From assembly GCA_003529325.1 (NCBI GenBank), contig DPVW01000184.1, positions 1-20,116 on the forward strand: a stretch of 20,116 bases of DNA. Direction: 5' to 3'. Under the pieces are notes generated by a model. It was given only the letters and a program-made list of their open reading frames with translations, searched no databases and was not told the origin of the DNA. The DNA comes from Candidatus Latescibacterota bacterium (lineage in GTDB: Bacteria > Latescibacterota > UBA2968 > UBA8231). The first letter of the stretch is position 1, and every line of letters starts with the position of its first letter. The translations under genes were made by a program, and so were the position numbers. This document shows positions 14,330-20,116 of this stretch, piece by piece.

Positions 14330-15967
14330 GTGCTAGGTAGGTACAGGATGTCAGGACCATCGAGCGGCTGGCTATGGGTCCTGGCGTCGATGTCAGTCAT
14401 CCTGTCAGCCTGTGGTGAGTCTGCACCCGTCCCACTGAGCGACAGCGACGTCCTGGCAAGTGTCGGTGACGATCAGGTGACTCTCGCCGATTATCGCCGC
14501 TACCTGAGTCGGCTGCCGGCCCAGGCGCGTGACGACGTCCAGGCGGACCGCATTCTTCAGGCCATCATCGATGAAAAGCTGATCCTGGCCGAGTGTCGCC
14601 GTCTGGGTCTCGACAAGAGTGCCCAATACCGCGAACTGGTGCAGAATGAGACCAGACGACTGTCTTTAGCCGAGCTCTACCGTCGCGAAGGCATCGTCGC
14701 CAGAGAACCATCCGAAACGGAGCTGGCACAGATGTTCGCCACCAGCCCCTACAGCAAGCGGGTGCGTTTTTCGCTGCTCATGGTAAGGGACCCCGAGAAG
14801 TTACCCCCGCTGATGGCCCAACTCAAGGCGGGGGCCGACTTCGAAGAGTTGTCGATGGAGCACTCTCAGGATCCTCGCATCCTGATGCGGCATGCGGATA
14901 TGGGGTATCATCGCTGGGGCGAGACCATGCCCTCCCACGAGGCGCTCACACGGAAAGCCTTCACCATGGCGCCGGGCCAACTCGCTGGTCCCCTCGCTGT
15001 CGCCGATGGCCACTTCCTGCTGAGGGTGACCGATGTTCATCCCGTTAGCCTGGAACTGGAGCGGGAAACGATCAGCCGGGTCTGGCGCCAACGCCATCTC
15101 GCCCGGCAGCTGGCCGTCTACTGTGACACTCTGATGGTTCGCTTCGAGGGTAGTTTTGATGAGTCCGGATTGGCGGCGTTACGGAGGGTCCTGCCCGCAA
15201 CGGGGCATCCGGTATCGGATCCGCAAGTCCTCGACCAGGTTGTGCTGTCTCTCAGCACGGGTCAACTGAGTGTCGAGGCGTGCCTGCGTTTTCTGGGAGA
15301 GGATGGCGATCTAGTTGACAGTCAGGAAACTCTTCGCCGCCTGCTCACGCACCGTGTCTGCCGTGAAGTCTTGATGCTACAGGAAATCGGTCGTCTCGAC
15401 CTGGTCAATTCCGCCGAAGTGAAGAGTGGACTGGTCGAAGCCCGACGCAAAGCCATGCTGACTCTGATCCGCGGGCGCATAGAGGGTGAAGTCGCGGCAC
15501 CCAGTCTGAATCTTGTGAGGTTGCACTTCGAGGAGAATCAGGAGGACTACCGGGAGGTCGGCCAGGTCACTCTGCGCCGTCTGACCGTGGCGGACCGGGC
15601 CGCAGGCGAGCGGGTGATTGAACAGATCGACTCCGGCGTCGACACGGCCGCTATCTATGACAACTTCGTGCAGGTCACTTACCCGCTGCCATCGGGGGAG
15701 AGTGAACTCGCTCGTGCCGTGAAGGCAGGTCCGGGTAGGGTCCAAGGCCCTTTCGCCGAGGAGAGCGGATTCGTGGTATTGCAGATTCTGCAGCACCGGG
15801 AGTCTCGTATTCCGGATTTTGCCGAGGTCCAGGAAGCCGTCACCCGTGACCTGCTGGCAGAAGAGCGGTCCGAAGTCTTTGATCGATATCTGGCCCAGCT
15901 GCGGGCCGACAACACTGACATCGTTGAGATTCACCTCGACCGTGTGGGGCGACTCCGTCATGGCTGA
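14330..15967 (+). CDS. Second double-parvulin peptidyl-prolyl isomerase lipoprotein (SurA-like, 545 aa)
   Basis: The GTG start at 14330 is set by its AGGAGG. The signal ends in the lipobox LSAC with Cys28 as the lipidated residue. A SurA_N-like segment (about 40-135; VLASVGDDQVTLADYRRYLS, ILQAIIDEKLILAECRRLGL) precedes a parvulin domain at about 143-238 (VRFSLLMVRD, FEELSMEHSQDP, AGPLAVADGHFLLRV). After a helical middle region, a second, more diverged parvulin domain lies at about 408-500 (VTLRRLTVADRAAGERVIEQI, VQGPFAEESGFVVLQIL). The first domain has DMGYHRWGE where parvulins usually carry GGDLGW, so isomerase activity may be reduced and a chaperone role is plausible. The overall plan matches the lipoprotein encoded at 6870-8588, which suggests paralogues with different clients. 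It overlaps the following membrane-protein gene by 8 nt. Confidence 0.88.
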   Translation: MLGRYRMSGPSSGWLWVLASMSVILSACGESAPVPLSDSDVLASVGDDQVTLADYRRYLSRLPAQARDDVQADRILQAIIDEKLILAECRRLGLDKSAQYRELVQNETRRLSLAELYRREGIVAREPSETELAQMFATSPYSKRVRFSLLMVRDPEKLPPLMAQLKAGADFEELSMEHSQDPRILMRHADMGYHRWGETMPSHEALTRKAFTMAPGQLAGPLAVADGHFLLRVTDVHPVSLELERETISRVWRQRHLARQLAVYCDTLMVRFEGSFDESGLAALRRVLPATGHPVSDPQVLDQVVLSLSTGQLSVEACLRFLGEDGDLVDSQETLRRLLTHRVCREVLMLQEIGRLDLVNSAEVKSGLVEARRKAMLTLIRGRIEGEVAAPSLNLVRLHFEENQEDYREVGQVTLRRLTVADRAAGERVIEQIDSGVDTAAIYDNFVQVTYPLPSGESELARAVKAGPGRVQGPFAEESGFVVLQILQHRESRIPDFAEVQEAVTRDLLAEERSEVFDRYLAQLRADNTDIVEIHLDRVGRLRHG

Positions 15968-17012
15968 ATCGGTGGCCGCCTTCCGGGTCGGATACATCAT
16001 CAGCCCGCGCCAGGACGCGTTCTGGTTTCTGACACTGCCCTTCGTCGCCATCCTCTTCGCACTCGGGGCGCAGCGGTATCTGCCTGGTGGTGCACTGGCA
16101 GCTATCGCCCTTTGGGTCACCGTGCCGCACCACTTCGTGACCTGGCTACGGGTCTACGGATCTGCCGACGAGTTCAGTCGTTTCCGGGAACGATTCATCA
16201 TCGGCCCCATTCTAATGCTTGCCGGCGTCTATCTGCTCATCCAGCATGCGCCTTTAAGTCTCGTGCTGCTCGTCACTCTGTGGGACCATCAACACAGCCT
16301 GATGCAGCAGTATGGTTTCTCCAGGGTATACGACTTCAAGGCGAAGGCCGGTTCCAGCCTCACGGGACGCTTCGACCTGGCCCTCAACTGGATCCTCTTC
16401 GTCAACATGCTCGTTGTGTCACCCTTGTTTTCGGTGATCTGGGTACGCATGCTGCACGAGTGGCATCTTGGGGTCGAAACCACCGTCGTGTTGCTCGTCC
16501 AGCAGTTGTCATGGGCAATCGCCGGGACGGGTCTCATCGTCTATCTGATGCATACCGCCTGGTGCATGCGTCGGGGGTATGCGCTCAACCCGATGAAGTA
16601 TCTGTTCCTGTTTGCCAGCTATTTTCTCTGGTACTACACCAGCTTCACCACGACCTACCTGCTCGTCTACGCCATCGCTCACAGGATCATGCATGGGACG
16701 CAGTACATCGTCATGGTCTATTCCTATCTGAGGAACAAGGAGGCGCGTGGTACCAGTGACTCAACGCTGCACGCCTGGGTAGCCCGTCGTGGGAATCTGC
16801 GTGCCTTTCTCCTGCTCTGTATCGCTTACGCCATGCTGTTCCACGCCCTCACGGAGGGGCACATACGGGATTTCGGTTTCGGTGTGATCGGCTTTAATAC
16901 CAATTTTGATCTGTTCGCTTACTCCCTGCTGTCATCCTTCGCCCTATTGCATTATTACTATGACGCCTTCATCTGGAAGGTGCGCAGGCCAGAGGTGCAA
17001 CGGGGGCTCTGA
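15960..17012 (+). CDS. Histidine-rich polytopic membrane protein of unknown function (350 aa)
   Basis: The open frame begins earlier, but ATG 15960 is chosen: it overlaps the previous stop by 8 nt and removes residues that only shadow the upstream gene. About eight or nine hydrophobic segments are visible. Conserved-looking polar motifs sit in or next to helices: PHH (His57-His58), WDHQHS (Asp109, His110, His112), HRIMH (His241, His245) and LHYYYDAF (His331, Asp335). Clusters of membrane histidines of this kind are known in di-iron desaturases and hydroxylases and in Brp/Blh-type carotene dioxygenases, so metal binding is a reasonable inference. No specific family was recognised, and a heme protein or a plain transporter-like protein are alternatives. 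It is translationally coupled to the parvulin lipoprotein upstream and the TPR gene 3 nt downstream. Confidence 0.85.
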   Translation: MAESVAAFRVGYIISPRQDAFWFLTLPFVAILFALGAQRYLPGGALAAIALWVTVPHHFVTWLRVYGSADEFSRFRERFIIGPILMLAGVYLLIQHAPLSLVLLVTLWDHQHSLMQQYGFSRVYDFKAKAGSSLTGRFDLALNWILFVNMLVVSPLFSVIWVRMLHEWHLGVETTVVLLVQQLSWAIAGTGLIVYLMHTAWCMRRGYALNPMKYLFLFASYFLWYYTSFTTTYLLVYAIAHRIMHGTQYIVMVYSYLRNKEARGTSDSTLHAWVARRGNLRAFLLLCIAYAMLFHALTEGHIRDFGFGVIGFNTNFDLFAYSLLSSFALLHYYYDAFIWKVRRPEVQRGL

Positions 17013-17015
17013 TCG

Positions 17016-17495
17016 ATGGCATGGTTAGGTTACATCAGGTCTGTCAGCACGTTGTGCGTCATCGGTGTCGTCGCTGCTCTTTTCGGTGTATTGGAATCCA
17101 GACAGCAGTCTACGCACCACCATCTCAACCCCCGTACCCACCCACGCACCAATCCCCGGCTCGTGGCGCCCGCTCTCGAAAGCGCGGCCCAGGTTCTGCT
17201 TCAGCGTTATCCTCGCGAGGCTGTACCGAATCTATTGATGGGCATGGCGCTTGCCGAGATGGGACGACTCGACGAGGCCCGCGGTTATTTGGAGACGGCC
17301 ATGGCGATCGAGCCGAGGGATCAGCAACTGTTGTTTCTGTACGCTCGATTGCTCGTGGATCTCAAGGAGGATCCTGAGCGCGTGCGAGAGGTGGTTGAGC
17401 AGATCAGTCGCTATTTTCCGCGCTCACGTGATGACGTGGAAGCGTACTTCCAGCAGGCCACGGAAGGGGCCATCCGTTTCGACCGGTCTTACTGA
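17016..17495 (+). CDS. Small membrane-anchored TPR protein (159 aa)
   Basis: Starts at ATG 17016, 3 nt after the previous stop, with GGGGGC as a ribosome-binding-like stretch inside the upstream gene's last codons. One hydrophobic segment (about residues 8-26, VSTLCVIGVVAALFGVLES) can be an uncleaved anchor or signal. A basic His/Pro-rich linker (THHHLNPRTHPRTNPRL) comes next, then one or two TPR-like helical pairs (PNLLMGMALAEMGRLDEARGYLETAMAIEPRD and LLFLYARLLVDLKEDPERVREVV; given here as motifs, residues about 70-135). It is probably a periplasm-facing scaffold or adaptor for the neighbouring membrane proteins; the partner is unknown. It ends the tightly spaced run. Confidence 0.82.
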   Translation: MAWLGYIRSVSTLCVIGVVAALFGVLESRQQSTHHHLNPRTHPRTNPRLVAPALESAAQVLLQRYPREAVPNLLMGMALAEMGRLDEARGYLETAMAIEPRDQQLLFLYARLLVDLKEDPERVREVVEQISRYFPRSRDDVEAYFQQATEGAIRFDRSY

Positions 17496-17601
17496 AGGAG
17501 GTCGACGGAACCTCTATCGGGTTGTATTGTTATCACCTCTCACGTATGCAGGTGGTTGAGCAGTCGGTGTCCCACCCTGACGAGCGCATCAGGAGTCCTC
17601 C
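17495..17601. other. Intergenic stretch with an orphan Shine-Dalgarno and small inverted repeats
   Basis: AAGGAGGT (17495-17502) begins on the stop codon of the TPR gene but has no start codon at a usable distance. It overlaps a GAGGT/ACCTC inverted repeat (17498-17514, 7-nt loop). A second repeat, CACCT/AGGTG (17534-17554, 11-nt loop), lies downstream. Neither is followed by a T-run, so a classical terminator is not supported. No convincing promoter for the gene at 17602 was found. Confidence 0.3.
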
Positions 17602-19962
17602 ATGGTTTCAACATCGCGGACAGCACGCAACACCTGCGCTTTGATCGCATTTTTTGCGCTTCTGGGTACCGCCGTCGCTGATCAGATCCGGATTGACAGT
17701 GCCTCTGACTGGCGGCAGTGGTCATTGCCTCTTGGTGCCGTTGAACTTGCCGGTGACGTGGTAAAAACCGTCGAATTGCAACGCGGCACCAATGCCATCA
17801 GCGACCATGCTGACTTCGGTGGTGGCATTCGCGCTGCCGGGTCGAATCTCGCCACTGCCCGACTGGCCATCGATGGTGACGAGGCCACAGGTTGGGAGCC
17901 CGACTGGGAACGTCCCGCCGAGGACTGGTTCATCGAGATCGACCTCGGCCGGGCGGTCAATGCCAACAGCGTTCGTCTCGTCTTCGACGACGAAGCTCCC
18001 GCCTTCGAATTGTTCGATCTACTGCTGTCCACCGGAGAACCGGAGACCGACTTTATCGCGGCGCCGGTTCCGGGCACACTGATCTATCGAATCAAGGAGC
18101 GTTTCAAGGGGAATCGTGATCACGTCGTCGCACTTCCCCTTGAGGAGCCTGACGCCCAGCCGATCCAGTTCGTCCGCATCGATTTCCTGCTGCCGTCACA
18201 GGGGGCTTGTCTCGTGGAGGTCATCGTCGACGACTTCGGCGACAATATCGCCCTCGGCCTGCTGGACCACGGCGGCGGACTCGACGTGGCAGTGGGCATC
18301 AATCTGAAGGACACCGAGGCAGCGCCTCTCGGCAACGCCAGGGCACTCGTCGACGGAGATCTCTACAATCGCTGGCGCCATGGCACGGCAAGCCGTGGGT
18401 CAGAGGACATCGACGCTCACATGATCCTCGATCTGGGAGCGACCTACAACATCGACCTGGTCCGGGTCATCGGTGGCGTCGTGGTGCGTTCCGGATTTGG
18501 TGGGGGCATTACGACAACACATTACGTGCAGCGACGACGCTGGGGCTTTCGCTACTACGAGTTGATGACATCCGACGGTTCCCTGTCGCCGGACGGTACA
18601 CGCATCTGGACCAAACATCATACCGGACTGGCGCGCCCGGAGAACACCGCCAGGGGGCTCGTGGATCACGAGTTCAGCCCGATTCCGACACGATTCATGC
18701 GCATTTTCTGGAAATTCTGGAACACGACGTGCAGCGAGGGTTCGGCCGACTCGCGGACTGGGGAGGTGGTGGTGGGCTGCTCCGCCGGTGGTGCGACAGA
18801 TGAGATCATGATGTACGGATCCGGTCACCCTGTCGAGGTCGAGTTCACCTCGCCACTGATCAACCTGGGCGGGACAAAGAATCTTAACAGCGTGGAGTGG
18901 GGGGGCGAGACCGGGGCGGGGACACGAATCGAGATTCGCTCTCGAACGGGCAACGAAATCGTACAGGAGTCTGTTTTCCACGACAAGAATGACAAGGTCG
19001 TCACCGAGAAGCGGTATGGAAAGCTGATTCCGAGCTTCCGTGGCAGAATCGATACCTTGCTGAATCCTGGCGGTGATTGGAGTTCGTGGAGCAAAGCCTA
19101 TTCTGTCTCCGGCGAGATTTTCCAGTCGCCTTCCCCACGTCAGTTCATGGAACTCAATGTTCGCCTCACGTCCGACGACGGAGCATCCGGCGCCTCACTA
19201 GACTGGTTAGGGGTCAATTTCTCAGCACCCCTGGCGGAAGCCACCCTCGGCGAGATCTATCCCCTGCAGGCCGATCCAGGTGTAGAGACCGAGTTCGCTT
19301 ACTTCCTACGCCCACTCAATACCGCGGGCACAGGGTTCGACCGTCTCATGCTGCGATCTTCAGCGACGGTGGCGTTTTCCGAGATTCGCCTGGCAGACGA
19401 GGTTGTCGAAGGGGTTGTCGAATCCATCGACGACGGGTTCCGCATCACATTGCCGAAGAGAGTCGCTTCCGGCGAACTCGTCGAACTCCGCTTCACTTCA
19501 TCTGTGTTCCTCCAGGGAACCAGGTTCGATCTGTTCCTCCAGGATAGCGCGCAACCGGATGAGATTCGCCAACTCGTCGATGCTGGAGACGCAACCGAAT
19601 TGGTGGCGAGCAGCACAAATGTCGTCATGCTGCCAGTTTCCCAGAACCTGTTGAGCAATCTCGAACTGAGCACCCGCGTCCTCACCCCGAATGGCGACGG
19701 TGTCAACGATGATCTCGTGGTGATCTTCGACCTGGTGAATGTCCTGGTGCCACGAGCCCTGACCCTGTCCGTCCTCGATATTTCGGGCCGGCGTCTGTTG
19801 AGTGTTGACGTGGACGCCACCGCGGGCAAGACCGAACTCACCTGGGATGGTCGTGACGCCAAGGGCGCCGTCGTGCCGCCCGGGCTGTATCTGCTGCAGG
19901 TTACCGTCGCCGGAGATGCTGGAAATCACACGACACGACAGGTAATCACAGTGGCGTACTAA
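17602..19962 (+). CDS. Exported discoidin-like / FlgD-like-domain surface protein (786 aa)
   Basis: The ATG at 17602 has AGGAG 6 nt upstream and opens a signal peptide (MVSTSRTARNTCALIAFFALLGTAVA, cleavage near residue 26). The layout is collinear with the 760-aa protein on the minus strand at 692: WRQWSLPLGAVEL; a first discoidin-like fold (DGDEATGWEPD, WFIEIDLG); a second (DGDLYNRWRHG, MILDLGATYN); a middle region (KVVTEKRYGKLIPSFRGRID, WSSWS, SPSPRQFMEL, FDRLMLRSS); and a FlgD-like Ig domain from about residue 694 (TPNGDGVND, LDISGRRLL, WDGRDAKG, PPGLYLLQV), ending in VAY. Between the second discoidin fold and the middle region it carries a Cys-containing insertion (NTTCSEGSADS...VVGCSAGG) that the 760-aa paralogue lacks. 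A role as a surface carbohydrate-binding or structural protein is inferred. It stands apart from the preceding run by 106 nt and may be separately transcribed. Confidence 0.88.
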   Translation: MVSTSRTARNTCALIAFFALLGTAVADQIRIDSASDWRQWSLPLGAVELAGDVVKTVELQRGTNAISDHADFGGGIRAAGSNLATARLAIDGDEATGWEPDWERPAEDWFIEIDLGRAVNANSVRLVFDDEAPAFELFDLLLSTGEPETDFIAAPVPGTLIYRIKERFKGNRDHVVALPLEEPDAQPIQFVRIDFLLPSQGACLVEVIVDDFGDNIALGLLDHGGGLDVAVGINLKDTEAAPLGNARALVDGDLYNRWRHGTASRGSEDIDAHMILDLGATYNIDLVRVIGGVVVRSGFGGGITTTHYVQRRRWGFRYYELMTSDGSLSPDGTRIWTKHHTGLARPENTARGLVDHEFSPIPTRFMRIFWKFWNTTCSEGSADSRTGEVVVGCSAGGATDEIMMYGSGHPVEVEFTSPLINLGGTKNLNSVEWGGETGAGTRIEIRSRTGNEIVQESVFHDKNDKVVTEKRYGKLIPSFRGRIDTLLNPGGDWSSWSKAYSVSGEIFQSPSPRQFMELNVRLTSDDGASGASLDWLGVNFSAPLAEATLGEIYPLQADPGVETEFAYFLRPLNTAGTGFDRLMLRSSATVAFSEIRLADEVVEGVVESIDDGFRITLPKRVASGELVELRFTSSVFLQGTRFDLFLQDSAQPDEIRQLVDAGDATELVASSTNVVMLPVSQNLLSNLELSTRVLTPNGDGVNDDLVVIFDLVNVLVPRALTLSVLDISGRRLLSVDVDATAGKTELTWDGRDAKGAVVPPGLYLLQVTVAGDAGNHTTRQVITVAY

Positions 19963-19966
19963 TAGC

Positions 19967-19995
19967 TTGACATCCATTTTTCCCCTCAGTATACT
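19967..19995 (+). promoter_or_regulatory. Near-consensus sigma-70-type promoter
   Basis: TTGACA (19967-19972) and TATACT (19990-19995) are separated by exactly 17 bp, giving 11 of 12 consensus bases. It starts 4 nt after the stop of the 786-aa gene, in an AT-richer stretch than anything else in the window. Transcription would begin near 20002 and drive the gene starting at 20086 with a leader of about 84 nt. Confidence 0.75.
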
Positions 19996-20010
19996 TCTAC
20001 CCCTTGGCCC

Positions 20011-20022
20011 CCCCTTAAGGGG
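20011..20022. promoter_or_regulatory. Perfect 12-bp palindrome in the leader
   Basis: CCCCTTAAGGGG lies about 10 bases after the predicted transcription start, inside a C-rich run. It could be a regulator binding site or a small hairpin in the mRNA leader. There is no T-run after it, so it is unlikely to be a terminator. Confidence 0.4.
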
Positions 20023-20085
20023 CTTATGTGCGCTGATGCTAATATTAATGATAGCGTTGTCCTAACACCTGAAAAGGAGAGATGC

Positions 20086-20116
20086 ATGCGTGTGATTCTG
20101 GCGCTCGCGATGGGCG
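20086..20116 (+). CDS. N-terminus of an exported protein (partial, cut by window end)
   Basis: AAGGAGA (20074-20080) stands 5-6 nt before an ATG at 20086 that reads MRVILALAMG to the window edge: one basic residue and then a hydrophobic run, as at the start of a signal peptide. The strong promoter at 19967-19995 reads into it. An ATG at 20082 in another frame is too close to the ribosome site and reads a polar peptide. Only ten residues are visible, so the product cannot be identified. Confidence 0.65.
   Translation, partial: MRVILALAMG

Noticed and set aside
1..20116. CRISPR array, tRNA, rRNA, transposase or integrase
   Set aside because: No regularly spaced direct repeats, cloverleaf-like segments or recombinase motifs were seen on either strand; the broken SUMF1 gene has no insertion-sequence ends beside it.

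Overview
The window looks like a chromosomal segment from a GC-rich Gram-negative bacterium of the FCB superphylum. Latescibacterota, Eisenbacteria or Gemmatimonadota-like lineages are plausible; the phylum is an inference and cannot be fixed from sequence reading alone. The reasons are: many proteins with signal peptides or lipoboxes; C-terminal FlgD-like/T9SS-type Ig domains (TPNGDGxND...WDGRD...PPGLY, and PNPFN...SGVYF); CRTAC1-type FG-GAP/UnbV proteins; and double-parvulin lipoproteins. Nearly every gene product is predicted to be exported or membrane-bound. No tRNA, rRNA, transposase, phage gene or CRISPR array was seen.

Left part (1-6863). A truncated FlgD-domain protein enters from the left edge. 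It converges on a broken SUMF1-domain gene (minus strand), which sits directly behind a 760-aa discoidin/FlgD surface protein (minus). Divergent from that is a plus-strand group: an exported galactose-mutarotase-like protein, an exported SUMF1-domain protein without the catalytic cysteine pair, and a di-heme MauG/CcpA-type cytochrome c peroxidase with a C-terminal FlgD/T9SS-like domain. The last two overlap by 4 nt.

Middle and right part (6870-17495). A double-parvulin lipoprotein (minus, TTG start) is divergent from a co-directional run. That run holds a 1053-aa lipoprotein combining a seven-repeat FG-GAP propeller, an ASPIC/UnbV domain and a TPR array; a polytopic membrane protein with a spermidine-synthase-like domain (4-nt overlap); a second double-parvulin lipoprotein (GTG start); a histidine-rich polytopic membrane protein (8-nt overlap); and a small membrane-anchored TPR protein (3-nt gap). 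The tight spacing suggests co-expression. Its function is unknown, but all parts point to work in the inner membrane and periplasm: folding chaperones, TPR scaffolds, a SAM-type domain and a possible metal-binding membrane enzyme.

Right edge (17602-20116). A second full-length discoidin/FlgD paralogue (786 aa) is followed within 4 nt by a near-consensus sigma-70-type promoter (TTGACA, 17 bp, TATACT). A GC-palindrome lies in the leader, and then comes the start of another exported protein cut by the window edge.

The best candidates for something undescribed are the 8635-17495 envelope cluster, the repeated discoidin/middle-domain/FlgD family with its SUMF1 neighbours, and the histidine-rich membrane protein.
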